DNA of 64,000 nt from Candidatus Rokuibacteriota bacterium (GCA_003221515.1 QHSI01000106.1:1-64000); one strand, 5' to 3'. Numbered from the stretch's first letter, positions 1 to 9,986 are shown. Notes: a model not told the origin generated them from the letters alone. Numbers and translations are program-made.

Positions 1-935
<935 letters not shown>

Positions 936-939
<4 letters not shown>

Positions 940-1607
940 GCGGCACCCTCTTTGTCGTCGCGACGCCGATCGGCAACCTCGAGGACGTCACCTTACGCGC
1001 GCTGCGCGTCCTCCGGGAGGCCGACCTCATCGCCTGCGAGGACACCCGGCGGACGCGCGCCCTGCTCACGCACTTCGACATCCACAAGCCGACGGTCAGC
1101 TACTACGAGCACAACAAGCTGGCGCGCGGCCTCGCGCTCATGCGCGAGCTGGCGGCCGGGCGCTCGATCGCGCTGGTGACCGACGCCGGTACGCCGGGCA
1201 TCTCCGACCCGGGCGTCTTGCTGGTGCGCGAGGCGCGCGCCGCCGGGTTCACGGTCGTGCCGGTTCCGGGGCCGTCGGCCGTCGTCGCCGCGCTTTCGGC
1301 TTCGGGTGTGGCCGCCGACGGCTTCGTGTTCGAGGGCTTCCTGCCGGTGAAGCCCGGCCGGCGGATCAAGCGCCTCAAGGCGCTCCGAGAGCTCGAGACG
1401 ACGGTGGTGGTCTACGAGTCGCCCCATCGCGTCCTGGCGACCCTGGGCGCGATCGGCGAGGTCTACGGCGACGTCGAGCTGGTGGTGGCGCGCGAGCTCA
1501 CCAAGCAGTTCGAAGAGGTCGTGCGGGCGACCGCCTCCGCCCACGTCGCCCGCCTCACCGCCGCCGAGCCGCGCGGCGAGTTCACCCTGGTCATCCCGGC
1601 GAACTGA
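936..1607 (+). CDS. rsmI: 16S rRNA 2'-O-ribose C1402 methyltransferase RsmI, probable CTG start
   Basis: RsmI uses SAM to methylate C1402 in the decoding centre of 16S rRNA. The tetrapyrrole-methylase signature is clear: [13 protein letters not shown] near the N-terminus, ACEDTRRT, then [13 protein letters not shown] and [17 protein letters not shown]. No ATG, GTG or TTG lies in frame between the upstream stop (876) and 1140, and 1140 would delete the conserved first 68 residues. The only sensible start is CTG at 936, overlapping the clpX stop as CTGA and giving [14 protein letters not shown]. No strong Shine-Dalgarno is seen, so coupling to clpX translation is likely. The protein (223 aa) ends at [10 protein letters not shown] and lacks the roughly 50-residue C-terminal helical domain of E. 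coli RsmI. Confidence 0.9.
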
Positions 1608-1676
1608 GGTCGGCGCGCCGGCTCAGGGCAGCAGGTCGTCGACCGGGATACGGCTGGAGGGAGCCGCCAGCGGCGG

Positions 1677-1682
1677 TATACT
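1677..1682 (+). promoter_or_regulatory. -10-like box TATACT, 10 nt before thiD (possible leaderless promoter)
   Basis: TATACT ends 10 nt before the thiD ATG at 1693. The short leader carries no Shine-Dalgarno sequence. If this is the -10 element, the transcript would start at or within a few bases of the ATG. No clear -35 box is seen. Four other genes in the window share the arrangement. Confidence 0.5.
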
Positions 1683-1692
1683 TCGAGCGGTT

Positions 1693-2481
1693 ATGAGCGT
1701 TCCCAAAGCCCTCACCATCGCCGGCTCCGATTCCGGTGGCGGCGCGGGCATCCAGGCGGATCTCAAGACCTTCTCGGCGTTCCGCGTGTTCGGGATGAGC
1801 GTGATCACCGCGGTCACCGCCCAGAACTCCGTCGGCGTCCAGGGCGTCTTCAACCTGCCGCCCGAGTTCGTCGGGCGCCAGATCGATTCGGTGCTCTCGG
1901 ACTTCGACGCCGACGCCGTGAAGATCGGGATGCTCTCGACGGCACCGATCATCGGCGTGGTGTCCGATCGCCTGCGCGCGCACGGCAAGGCCCGAGTCGT
2001 CCTCGATCCAGTGATGATCGCCAAATCGGGCGACGCGCTGCTCCAGCCGGACGCGCGCGCCGCGCTGGCCAAGGAGCTCCTGCCGCTGGCCCTCGTGGTC
2101 ACGCCGAACCTGCCCGAAGCGGCCGCGCTCGCCGAGATGGAGGTCACGACCGAGGCCGACATGGAGGAGGCGGCGCGGCGGATCCTGGCCCTCGGTCCCC
2201 GGAACGTGCTGGTGAAGGGTGGTCATCTGCGGGACTCGGCGACCGACATCCTGTGGAACGGGCGCGACTTCACGCGCTTCACCGCGCCGAGGCTGGCGTC
2301 GACCAGCACCCACGGCACCGGCTGCACGCTCTCGTCGGCGATCGCGGCGTGCCTGGCGCGCGGCCACGCGCTGCGGGACGCGATCAGCGAGGGCAAGGCG
2401 TACGTGACCGCCGCGATCCGCGAAGGGTTCCAGGCCGGGCGAGGCGTGGGCGCGCTCCGGCACTTCGTGACAGGCTGGTAA
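1693..2481 (+). CDS. thiD: Hydroxymethylpyrimidine (phosphomethylpyrimidine) kinase ThiD
   Basis: ThiD phosphorylates HMP and HMP-P to give HMP-PP for thiamine biosynthesis. The ribokinase-fold protein is 262 aa, normal for the family. It opens with TIAGSDSGGGAGIQADLK, has the AVTAQNS segment, DPVMIAKSGD and TPNLPEAA, and ends with the anion-hole motif STHGTGCTLSSAIAA. It stands apart from rsmI by 85 bp with its own promoter-like box, and no TPP riboswitch is visible upstream. Three ThDP-dependent enzyme genes elsewhere in the window would use the cofactor it helps make. Confidence 0.96.
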   Translation: MSVPKALTIAGSDSGGGAGIQADLKTFSAFRVFGMSVITAVTAQNSVGVQGVFNLPPEFVGRQIDSVLSDFDADAVKIGMLSTAPIIGVVSDRLRAHGKARVVLDPVMIAKSGDALLQPDARAALAKELLPLALVVTPNLPEAAALAEMEVTTEADMEEAARRILALGPRNVLVKGGHLRDSATDILWNGRDFTRFTAPRLASTSTHGTGCTLSSAIAACLARGHALRDAISEGKAYVTAAIREGFQAGRGVGALRHFVTGW

Positions 2482-2489
2482 GGAGGGGC

Positions 2490-3251
2490 ATGGGGGAGTC
2501 CGTCGACGACAGCAAGATGTCCTTCATGGAGCACCTCGGCGAGCTCCGCGTTCGGATCGTCCGGGCGCTCACGGCGCTCCTCATCGGTACCGTGATCGCC
2601 CTCCCGTTCAGCCAGTACATCGTCGACTGGCTGGCGAAGTCGGTGACCAAGCTCAACTACACGCTGGTCTTCACGGCGCCGGCCGAGGCGTTCTGGGTCC
2701 AGATGAAGGTCGGGCTCATCGCCGGAGTCTTCATCGCCTCGCCGGCGATCCTCTGGCAGGTGTGGGCATTCATCGCGCCCGGGCTGCACACCCACGAGCG
2801 GAAGTACGCGCTGCCGTTCGTGATCATCGGCTCGGGACTCTTCATCGTCGGCGGCGCCTTCTCGCTCTACATCGTCACGCCCTACGCCATCGCGTTCTTG
2901 CTGAGCTACGCGCGGCCCGGGCTCACCCCGATGATCACGATCCAGAACCACGTCGACTTCCTGCTGAAGTTCACGCTGGCCTTCGGCGCCGTGTTCGAGC
3001 TGCCGCTGGCCCTCACGCTGCTGGCGCGCGTCGGGATCGTGAACGCGAAGATGCTCGCGAAGAACCGCAAGTACGCCATCCTCGGCGCGTTCATCGCCGG
3101 CGCCGTCCTCACGCCCACGCCCGACGCCTTCAACCAGACGCTGATGGCCGGGCCGCTGATCGTCCTCTACGAGGTCGGCATCGTGTGCGCGCGCATCTTC
3201 GGGAAGAAGCGCACGCCGGCGCCGGAGCCGACGCCGGCCGAGACGGCCTAG
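2490..3251 (+). CDS. tatC: Sec-independent protein translocase TatC
   Basis: TatC is the polytopic receptor of the twin-arginine translocase; it binds RR signal peptides and recruits TatA. The start at 2490 has an excellent Shine-Dalgarno (AAGGAGGGG) just after the thiD stop. The N-terminal signature SFMEHLGELRVRI is followed by six hydrophobic segments over 253 aa and a short charged tail. tatA and tatB are not in the window. The gene sits 8 bp after thiD and abuts the helicase gene, so the three are probably cotranscribed. The molybdenum hydroxylase subunits in this window show no obvious Tat signals. Confidence 0.96.
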   Translation: MGESVDDSKMSFMEHLGELRVRIVRALTALLIGTVIALPFSQYIVDWLAKSVTKLNYTLVFTAPAEAFWVQMKVGLIAGVFIASPAILWQVWAFIAPGLHTHERKYALPFVIIGSGLFIVGGAFSLYIVTPYAIAFLLSYARPGLTPMITIQNHVDFLLKFTLAFGAVFELPLALTLLARVGIVNAKMLAKNRKYAILGAFIAGAVLTPTPDAFNQTLMAGPLIVLYEVGIVCARIFGKKRTPAPEPTPAETA

Positions 3252-4715
3252 ATGGACTTCGCCTCCCTCGACCTGCCCGAGCCCGTCATGCAGGGGATCC
3301 GCGAGGCGGGATTCGTCACCGCCACACCGATCCAGGAGGCCGCGCTGCCGTTGGCGCTGCGCGGCAAGGACGTGGCTGGCCAGTCGCAGACCGGCACCGG
3401 CAAGACCGCGGCGTTCCTGATCGCGGCGTTCACTCGTATGCTGCGCACGTCGGCGCCGCCGGTGGCGCCGGGCACGGGCGCGCCCCGCATGCTCGTGATC
3501 GCGCCGACGCGGGAGCTGACGGTGCAGATCGAGTCCGATGCGCGGCTGCTCGGGCGGTTCACGCCGTTCCGGACGCTGGCCGTCTACGGCGGCATCGACT
3601 ACGGCAAGCAGCGTGAGGCGCTGGCCGCGGGCTGCGATCTGCTCGTCGGCACGCCCGGGCGCCTCATCGACTACCTCAAGCAGCGCGTGTGGACCCCCCG
3701 GCGCATCGAGGTCCTGGTGATCGACGAGGCCGACCGCATGTTCGACATGGGGTTCATCGCCGATCTCCGGTTCATCCTGCGCCGGCTACCGCCGCCGGAG
3801 AAGCGCCAATCGTACCTGTTCTCGGCCACGCTCTCGTTCCGGGTGCTCGAGCTCACCTGGGAGTTCATGAACAACCCGTCGCAGATCACGATCATGCCGC
3901 AGCAGAAGACGGCCGAGCGCGTCGAGCAGTCGCTCTTCCACGTGGGCCGCGAGGAGAAGTTCACGCTGCTGCTGGGGCTCATGCGCCGCGAGGGCGGCGA
4001 CCGGATCCTGATCTTCTCGAACACGCGCGAGGAATCGCGGCGGCTCGAGGACCGCCTGACCCGCAACGGCTACGACACCCGCGCGCTCACCGGCGACGTC
4101 GATCAGAAGCGCCGGCTCAAGATCCTCAACGACTTCAAGGAAGGCCGGCTTCCGGTGCTGGTGGCGACCGACGTCGCCTCACGCGGCCTGCACATCGAGG
4201 CGGTGAGCCACGTCATCAACTGGGACCTGCCCCAGGACGCCGAGGACTACGTGCACCGGATCGGCCGTACCGCGCGCGCCGGCGCCGGCGGCAAGGCCAT
4301 CAGCCTCGTGGATGAGGCGAGCGCGCTCAACCTCGAGGCGATCGAGAAGTTCATCGGCCAGAAGATCGCGGTCGGGTGGGCGGACGACGATCTTTTCCAC
4401 GCCGAGATCAAGCCGACGGCGGAAGAGCGCCGGCGCTATTCGGAGGAGCGGCGCGCCCGCCTCGCGGCCCGCGATCGCTTCGGCGACCGCGGCGGCCGGC
4501 GCGGCGGCGGCCGTGACCATGGCCGCGGCGGGCCCGAGCATGGCCGCGGCGGCGGGGAGCGACCCCGTCACGATCATCCGAGCGCCGCGCCGCCGCCGCC
4601 ACAATCCCCGCCGCCGCCGCGCGAGGGCGGGCCGGGCGCCGGCCGACGTCGCCGGCGCGGTGGGCGTCGCCGCAGCGGGGACGGCGGTCCGCGCCCGGAG
4701 CCTCCGCCGGCCTAG
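3252..4715 (+). CDS. DEAD-box ATP-dependent RNA helicase (RhlB/RhlE type) with Arg/Gly-rich tail
   Basis: This is a DEAD-box helicase that remodels structured RNA in the cytoplasm. The ATG follows the tatC TAG with no gap. Motifs are all present: the Q motif near residue 27, AGQSQTGTGKT at 42-52, PTREL, GTPGRLIDYL, VIDEADRMFDMGF near 157, SATLS, ATDVASRGLH and HRIGRTARAG. The closest classical pattern is RhlB (ASRGLHIEAVSHVINWDLP). From about residue 410 the protein becomes a low-complexity Arg/Gly/His-rich and then Pro-rich tail with RGG-like repeats, typical of RNA binding or condensate formation. Its exact subfamily and RNA targets are not readable from sequence. Confidence 0.94.
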   Translation: MDFASLDLPEPVMQGIREAGFVTATPIQEAALPLALRGKDVAGQSQTGTGKTAAFLIAAFTRMLRTSAPPVAPGTGAPRMLVIAPTRELTVQIESDARLLGRFTPFRTLAVYGGIDYGKQREALAAGCDLLVGTPGRLIDYLKQRVWTPRRIEVLVIDEADRMFDMGFIADLRFILRRLPPPEKRQSYLFSATLSFRVLELTWEFMNNPSQITIMPQQKTAERVEQSLFHVGREEKFTLLLGLMRREGGDRILIFSNTREESRRLEDRLTRNGYDTRALTGDVDQKRRLKILNDFKEGRLPVLVATDVASRGLHIEAVSHVINWDLPQDAEDYVHRIGRTARAGAGGKAISLVDEASALNLEAIEKFIGQKIAVGWADDDLFHAEIKPTAEERRRYSEERRARLAARDRFGDRGGRRGGGRDHGRGGPEHGRGGGERPRHDHPSAAPPPPQSPPPPREGGPGAGRRRRRGGRRRSGDGGPRPEPPPA

Positions 4716-4745
4716 CCCACCGTCCGAACCGTAGAAGCGACCCGG

Positions 4746-5825
4746 CTAGAGCGCTAGCGTCGCTCGCACGCGGCCGTATGCCGGCTGATCGGAGCGCATC
4801 GCGTCGGGGTTCACGCCCCGCCGCAGCGCCGTGTGGTAGACGAAGAGTTGCAGCGGGACCACGGTGAGGATCGGCGAGAGCAGCTCGTCGATCTCGGGAA
4901 TCGCGATCGTTTCGGCCGCGAGCGGCGGGATCTCGCGATCGTCCTCGCGCACCAGCGCGATCAGCGGCGCGCCGATCTCCTTCACGACCCGCGCGACGGC
5001 CAGACAGCGCTCGTGCGAAGGGCCGGGCGGGGCCACCAGGAACACCGCGTCCTCGGCCTCCAGCGCCGCCCAGGCGCCGTGCAGGAACTGCTCGCAGTTG
5101 AAGCCGGCTGACGTCGCGTGGGCGGCCTCGCCCATCTTCAGCGCCGCCTCGTACGCCGTCGCCGTGTTCGGCCCGCCGCCGACGAACCAGTAGCGATGGC
5201 GGTCGGCGAAGCGCCCGGCGAGATCGTCCCACGACTCCTGGCCGAGGAGCAGCGCGAGCATGTCCGGGATCGCGTCCACCTCGCGCGCGGCATCGCCACC
5301 CCCGCCGACGGCCGCCGCCAGCGTCGCGAGGAGCGCCAGCGCCGACGTGTAGCTCACGGTGTGGGCGCCCGACTGCTCCTGGTCGACGGTGCGGAGAGTC
5401 CAGTCCGCCGCCGCGAGTGCCCCGGCGCCCTTGCCCGTGATCGCGACGCCGACGCCGCCGCCGGCCTTCGCGCGGGTGAGCGCCGCGACGGCGTAGGGAA
5501 GGGTTCCCCGGTGTGTCACCGCGATGGTGGCGGTGCGCGTCTCGGGTTCCGTCCAGTAGCTCGCGAGCTCGAACGCGTGGAAAGCGCGGGCGCGCAAGCC
5601 GAGACGGCCGACGCGCGCGAAGAGCAGCTCAGCGACAAGTGCGGCGTGCCAGGACGTGCCGACGCCGGTCAGGAGCACGCGGTCCATCTCGCGCAGACGC
5701 GCCGCCGCCGCCTCGATGGCCTCGCCCTGACCGCGGGCGACGAGCCGCAGCGCCCCGGGCTGGGCGTAGATCGCGTCGTGCATGTAATACGGATGGCCGG
5801 CGCGCGCCGGCGGCTCCCCGCGCAC
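4746..5825 (-). CDS. SIS-domain sugar isomerase/deaminase-like protein (GlmS isomerase-half type)
   Basis: A double SIS-domain protein resembling the isomerase half of glucosamine-6-phosphate synthase, without the glutaminase half. Visible elements are the MHDAIYAQPGAL entry, GVGTSWHAALVAE (first sugar-phosphate loop), SGAHTVSYTSALALLA, and the second SIS domain GGGPNTATAYEAALKMGE with EQFLHGAWAALE. The GTG at 5825, two bases after the hydratase stop, gives 359 aa and keeps GHPYYMHD; the ATG at 5783 is the alternative. It is the last gene of a four-gene operon after MFS, ferredoxin and hydratase. Substrate is unknown; AgaS-like or GlmS-related amino-sugar roles are possible. Confidence 0.82.
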   Translation of the reverse strand: MRGEPPARAGHPYYMHDAIYAQPGALRLVARGQGEAIEAAAARLREMDRVLLTGVGTSWHAALVAELLFARVGRLGLRARAFHAFELASYWTEPETRTATIAVTHRGTLPYAVAALTRAKAGGGVGVAITGKGAGALAAADWTLRTVDQEQSGAHTVSYTSALALLATLAAAVGGGGDAAREVDAIPDMLALLLGQESWDDLAGRFADRHRYWFVGGGPNTATAYEAALKMGEAAHATSAGFNCEQFLHGAWAALEAEDAVFLVAPPGPSHERCLAVARVVKEIGAPLIALVREDDREIPPLAAETIAIPEIDELLSPILTVVPLQLFVYHTALRRGVNPDAMRSDQPAYGRVRATLAL

Positions 5826-5827
5826 GA

Positions 5828-6625
5828 CTATCTCGCCGACGGAAACGCGGGCGCGCGCTTCTCGCGGAGCGCGCGAACGCCCTCGCGCACGTCGGGGCGG
5901 GTGAATGAGAGCATCTCGAGCGCCAGCGACTGGTCGAAGATAGGCCCGGCCTGCCGCAGCCAGTTGTTGAGCGCGCGCTTGGTCCAGCGGATCGACGGCT
6001 GACTGCCCTGCGCGAGCCGGTCGGCGACGTCCCAGGCCTTCGCCATCAGCTGATCCGGCGGCACGCACAGGCTCACGAGGCCGATGCGCTCGGCCTCCTT
6101 GCCGTCGATGAAGTCGGCGGTGAGCAGGTAGTACTTCGCCTTCGCCATCCCGCAGAGCAGCGGCCAGAGGATCGCTGCGTGGTCGCCGGCGGCGACGCCG
6201 AGACGCGTGTGACCGTCGGTGAACCGCGCGGTCTCCGCGATGATGCTGACGTCGGCCAGGAGCGCGACGACGAGCCCCGCGCCGACCGCGACGCCGTTGA
6301 TGGCCGAGACGACCGGCTTGTCGAGGTTGATCATGTTGTAGACGAGGTCGGAGGCCTCGCGCATCGTGCGCATGAGCGCGTCGGGATTCCCCGCCATCTC
6401 TTCGACCAGCCCCAGGTCGCCGCCCGCCGAGAACGCCTTGCCGGCGCCGGTGACGAGGACCACGCGGGTCTTCGGATCGGCGTCGACGGTGAGCCAGACC
6501 TGGGTGAACTCCCAGTGCAGGCGCGCGTTCGCCGCGTTCAGGACCTCGGGACGGTTGATCGTGACCAGGAGCACACCGTTCGGCTTCGGCTCGAACGTGA
6601 GGTGCTTGTAGTCGGCGTAGTCCAT
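5828..6625 (-). CDS. Enoyl-CoA hydratase/isomerase family protein
   Basis: A crotonase-fold protein of 265 aa. It shows NRPEVLNAANARL, the oxyanion-hole segment GKAFSAGGDLG, and NGVAVGAGLVVALLADV. Of the two catalytic glutamates of classical hydratases, neither is obvious: the second site reads GVAAGDHAA. The activity may therefore be isomerase, hydrolase or something else. A good Shine-Dalgarno (GAGGAGAAG) precedes the ATG at 6625. It lies between the ferredoxin gene and the SIS gene. The paralogue at 8211 shares its overall size and N-terminal motif. Confidence 0.9.
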   Translation of the reverse strand: MDYADYKHLTFEPKPNGVLLVTINRPEVLNAANARLHWEFTQVWLTVDADPKTRVVLVTGAGKAFSAGGDLGLVEEMAGNPDALMRTMREASDLVYNMINLDKPVVSAINGVAVGAGLVVALLADVSIIAETARFTDGHTRLGVAAGDHAAILWPLLCGMAKAKYYLLTADFIDGKEAERIGLVSLCVPPDQLMAKAWDVADRLAQGSQPSIRWTKRALNNWLRQAGPIFDQSLALEMLSFTRPDVREGVRALREKRAPAFPSAR

Positions 6626-6635
6626 GCGCTTCTCC

Positions 6636-6995
6636 TCAGGCGAGCTCAGGGCCGACGCCGCCGCCGGTCCACGAGAACGAGTACGGCATCAGCGTATCGG
6701 GCAGCGACGTGTCGGGCGCCGAGAGGGCGGCGCGCACGTGGGCGAACACGGCCTGGAACAGGTCGGGCGTGTTGATCCGCTTGAACCACAGCGCGCGGCC
6801 GTGCAGATAGACGAAGACCACGTTCGCCTCGCTGCACGGCCCGAGGCACTCGGAGAAGGCGAGGCGCACGCGGCCCTGGAGCCCGGCGGCGTCGAACGCG
6901 CGCCGCGTCGCCGGCCGCGAGAAGCGGGCCGCGCCGTTGTTGGTGTGGCCGCAGCAGCAGCCGAAGCACGCGAAGATCAGTCCCGCGTCAGCCAT
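6636..6995 (-). CDS. Thioredoxin-like [2Fe-2S] ferredoxin domain protein
   Basis: A 119-aa protein with an N-terminal cysteine cluster (FACFGCCCGH) and a second pair in SECLGPCSEANV, followed by a TPDLFQAVFAHVRAAL helix. This arrangement matches small thioredoxin-fold [2Fe-2S] ferredoxins of the type fused to or encoded beside metal and cofactor enzymes. The extra cysteines in the first cluster are unusual. The start overlaps the end of the MFS gene by 8 bp. It probably delivers electrons, but its partner is not evident in the operon. Confidence 0.75.
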   Translation of the reverse strand: MADAGLIFACFGCCCGHTNNGAARFSRPATRRAFDAAGLQGRVRLAFSECLGPCSEANVVFVYLHGRALWFKRINTPDLFQAVFAHVRAALSAPDTSLPDTLMPYSFSWTGGGVGPELA

Positions 6996-8193
6996 GTATC
7001 GCCATGGTACCCGAGCTTCGGGCGCGCGCGAGCAGGAGCAGCGCGGTGAGGGCGAGTGCCGCCGTCCAGGCGATGGGCAGCAGCCCCACGAAGCGCGTGC
7101 CCAGCACGCCCGCGAGGAACGGGCCCAGGAACATTCCGGCGTCGACGCAGACGCGATAGAGTCCGGTGCGCCAGGCGATGCGCTCAGGCGGGGTCTCTTG
7201 CCGCAGGACGCTGAGCGGCAGCATCCAGCCCGTCATCGCGAGGCCGAACAGCGCGCAGCCGACGACGACCACCGGCAACCCGCCGAAGCCGACCAGCGCG
7301 TTCGCCGCCGCCATCAACAGGAGGTTCACGACGAGCACGCGGGCGGCGCCCTGTCGGTCGGCGAGCACGCCGGCCGGGATCAGCGCGAAGAGGTCGAAGA
7401 GCTGCGCGATCATCAGGAGCCGCGCGACGCCGGCTCGCTCGAGCCCGAACTCGCGGCTGGCGCGGAGCGGGATCAGGAACTGCTCCATCGTCGAGTAGGC
7501 GATGGCGACCGACGCGCCGGCCGCGAACGCCAGCGGCACCATCGAGCGGCGTCCGTTCGCGCCGGCCGCCGCGTACGCGTCGGTCGCCATGCCGCTCGTT
7601 GCCGGGAGGCGCGACGGCGTGCCGGCGCCGGAGGACGCCGGCAGCTCCGCCAGCAGCGCCGGCACCACCGCAAGGGCGATGAGCTGCGGAGAACACGTGA
7701 GCAGGTAGGCGATGTTCCACTCGAACTGCGACGGCAGCGACGCGATCACGACGGTGCCGCCGAGCATGCCGATCATCGCCGCGAACTCGTTGGCGTTCAG
7801 GGACGAAGCAAGGCTCCGCGATGTCTGGAAGCGCAGGATCGCGGTGATCGACGCCATGATGCCGAGCGCCTGGCCGATGCCCATGAGCAACCGACCGAGG
7901 ACCAGGATCCAGAAGCCGCCGCCGCTCGTGAGGAAGAGGACACCGGACGCCATGACGAGCGGCCCGAGCCACAGCGCCCGTCGCAAGTGGTGCGTGAGGA
8001 AGAGACCGAGGGGGACGTCGGCGACCATCCGCGCGAAGCCGAAGGCGCCGGCGACGATGCCGAGCTGCCAGTCGGCCAGCGCTCCGGCGCGTGCGATCTC
8101 GGGAAGAACCGCGGGGAACGCGCCGCTCGCGAACGTGCTCGAGAAGGTCAGCAGGCACAGCAGGCCGGTCAGGGACGTCACGAGGGCTTTCAT
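6988..8193 (-). CDS. Major facilitator superfamily (MFS) transporter
   Basis: A 401-aa membrane protein with about twelve hydrophobic segments and MFS features, including GRLLMGIGQALG and the short basic loops between helices. The ATG at 8193 gives MKALVTSLTGLLCLLTF directly as the first helix; a GTG/ATG 30 bp upstream would add a polar leader and overlap the divergent hydratase gene. It is the first gene of the leftward operon continuing with ferredoxin, hydratase and SIS protein. Its start codon is only 17 bp from that of the divergent gene. Substrate is unknown; a drug or metabolite exporter is the default guess. Confidence 0.88.
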   Translation of the reverse strand: MKALVTSLTGLLCLLTFSSTFASGAFPAVLPEIARAGALADWQLGIVAGAFGFARMVADVPLGLFLTHHLRRALWLGPLVMASGVLFLTSGGGFWILVLGRLLMGIGQALGIMASITAILRFQTSRSLASSLNANEFAAMIGMLGGTVVIASLPSQFEWNIAYLLTCSPQLIALAVVPALLAELPASSGAGTPSRLPATSGMATDAYAAAGANGRRSMVPLAFAAGASVAIAYSTMEQFLIPLRASREFGLERAGVARLLMIAQLFDLFALIPAGVLADRQGAARVLVVNLLLMAAANALVGFGGLPVVVVGCALFGLAMTGWMLPLSVLRQETPPERIAWRTGLYRVCVDAGMFLGPFLAGVLGTRFVGLLPIAWTAALALTALLLLARARSSGTMAIHG

Positions 8194-8210
8194 GGTACAA
8201 CCGATTGCCC

Positions 8211-8975
8211 ATGACCCAGGCACAAACGGTCCGCCTCGACGTCGACGGCGCGCTCGCCCGCATGACCTTCAACCGGCCCGAGGTGCTCAACGCGGGCAAC
8301 GCGCGGTTCGCCGCCGAGCTCGGCGAGGTGGTCGACGCCCTCGCCGCGCATCGCGACGTGCGCGTGGTGGTGATGACCGGCGCCGGGCGCGCGTTCCAGA
8401 CCGGCGTCGACCTCACGGCGCTCGCCGCCGGCGAGCTCGGGATCGACGATCTTGTCCGATGGGAAGACGCGATGACCGCGATCGAGCGCATGGACAAGCT
8501 GTTCATCGCGGGCATCAACGGACACTGCGTCGGGGGCGGGCTGCAGCTCGCGCTGGTGTGCGACTACCGGCTGGCCGTGGAGGACGCGCTGCTGAGCCTG
8601 CCCGCCGTCAAGGAGTGCCTCATCCCGTCGATGGCGCTCTACCGGCTGCCGCGGCTCATCGGCCTGGCCCGGGCGAAGGAGCTGATCCTGCTGGGCGAGC
8701 CGATCTCGGCGCGCGAGGGCGAGCGCATCGGCCTCGTGAACCGCGTGGTCGCCGCGGCGGACTTCGCGAAGGCGCTCGACCAGACGATCGAGCGGTTCCT
8801 GGCGCTGCCGCCGGTGAGCGTGTCCGCGAGCAAGCGCTTGAGCACCCGCGCCTTCGATCTCGACTTCGAGACGTTCCGCCGGGAGATGAACGCTGCCCTG
8901 GCCGGGTGCTTCGAGTCCGACGAGCACCGGCGCGCGATGGACAACATCCGATCGAAGAAACGGAGCCCACGATGA
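8211..8975 (+). CDS. Enoyl-CoA hydratase/isomerase family protein
   Basis: A second crotonase-fold protein, 254 aa. NRPEVLNAGNARFAAELG, GAGRAFQTGVDL and NGHCVGGGLQLALVCDY mark the CoA-binding and oxyanion-hole segments; the region LPAVKECLIPSMALYRLPRL covers the second catalytic site, with a glutamate two residues off the classical position. The ATG at 8211 is chosen because it gives the usual family N-terminus. The stop overlaps the next start as ATGA, so it is coupled to the 2-hydroxyacid dehydrogenase, suggesting a short acyl-CoA or hydroxyacid route. Confidence 0.9.
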   Translation: MTQAQTVRLDVDGALARMTFNRPEVLNAGNARFAAELGEVVDALAAHRDVRVVVMTGAGRAFQTGVDLTALAAGELGIDDLVRWEDAMTAIERMDKLFIAGINGHCVGGGLQLALVCDYRLAVEDALLSLPAVKECLIPSMALYRLPRLIGLARAKELILLGEPISAREGERIGLVNRVVAAADFAKALDQTIERFLALPPVSVSASKRLSTRAFDLDFETFRREMNAALAGCFESDEHRRAMDNIRSKKRSPR

Positions 8976-9934
8976 AGATCCTCTACACCCCGCTGATGAT
9001 CGTGCCGTCCGTCTCCCCCGAGCAGCGCGCGGCGATCCTCGAGGCCGCCGGCCCGGGCTCGACCTTCGTCGAAGCGAAGGACGCCGCGACCCAGCGACGC
9101 GAGATCGTCGACACCGACGCGCTCTTCGGCCGTGTGTCGCCCGAGATCTTCGGCCTCGCCAAGCGCCTGCGCTACTACCAGTCGATCGGCGCCGGCGTGG
9201 ACTCGATCCTCACCCAGGAGCTGGTGGAGAGCGACGTGCCGCTGGCCAGCGAGAAGGGCGGCGTCGGCATCCACCTGGCCGAGCACGCGTTCGCGCTGCT
9301 GCTGGCGCTGACGCGCGGCCTGCACACCGCGATCCGCAAGCCGGACTACAGCCTGCGCGAGCCGATCCGGATCCGGCAGCTCGAGCTCTACGACCTGACG
9401 ATGGGCATCGTTGGCTTCGGGGGCACCGGCCGCGAGGTCGCCCGGCGCGCGCTCGGCTTCGGCATGCGCGTGCTGGCGGTCGACATCGAGGACGTCGCGC
9501 CCGAGCCCGGGGTCGAGGCGATCTGGAAGCCGGATCGGATGGGCGACCTGCTGGGCGCGTCCGACGCGGTGGTGATCTGCCTGCCGCTCACGAAGGCGAC
9601 CCATCACCTCTTCAGCCGCGACCTCTTCCGCAAGATGAAGAAGACCGGCTACCTGATCAACGTGACCCGCGGCGCGATCGTCTACGGCGACGATCTGGTG
9701 ACGGCCCTCGACGAGGAGACGATCGCCGGCGCCGGGCTCGACGTCACCGATCCGGAGCCGCTGCCGGACGGCCACCGGCTCTGGAACCATCCGCGCGCGA
9801 TCGTGACCCCGCATACCGCCGGCGGCTCGCCCCGGCGGGCCGGCCGCGTCATCGAGACGTTCTGCGAGAACCTGCGCCGCCTGCGCGGCGGCCAGCCGCT
9901 GATCGCGCTGATCGACAAGCGCAAGGGGTACTAG
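8972..9934 (+). CDS. D-isomer-specific 2-hydroxyacid dehydrogenase (NAD(P)-binding)
   Basis: A 320-aa oxidoreductase interconverting 2-keto acids and D-2-hydroxyacids. The Rossmann loop GFGGTGREVARR lies in the middle, followed by the acidic residue that favours NAD (VDIED). The catalytic triad is visible as NVTRGAI (Arg), DVTDPEPLP (Glu) and TPHTAGGS (His). Family members act on phosphoglycerate, glyoxylate or hydroxypyruvate; the specific substrate cannot be read here. It is translationally coupled (ATGA) to the upstream enoyl-CoA hydratase. Confidence 0.92.
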   Translation: MKILYTPLMIVPSVSPEQRAAILEAAGPGSTFVEAKDAATQRREIVDTDALFGRVSPEIFGLAKRLRYYQSIGAGVDSILTQELVESDVPLASEKGGVGIHLAEHAFALLLALTRGLHTAIRKPDYSLREPIRIRQLELYDLTMGIVGFGGTGREVARRALGFGMRVLAVDIEDVAPEPGVEAIWKPDRMGDLLGASDAVVICLPLTKATHHLFSRDLFRKMKKTGYLINVTRGAIVYGDDLVTALDEETIAGAGLDVTDPEPLPDGHRLWNHPRAIVTPHTAGGSPRRAGRVIETFCENLRRLRGGQPLIALIDKRKGY

Positions 9935-9986
9935 CGACCGCCCGGCGCACGGTTCGCGAGATCTTCGAGCGTCCTGCCCATTAGCA

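Noticed and set aside
1608-1692. TPP riboswitch upstream of thiD
   Set aside because: 85 bp with no recognisable THI-box sequence; a -10-like box lies immediately before the ATG.
5118-6002. Long antisense open frames over many genes
   Set aside because: They are Arg/Ala/Gly/Pro-rich shadows created by high GC content and show no conserved motifs.
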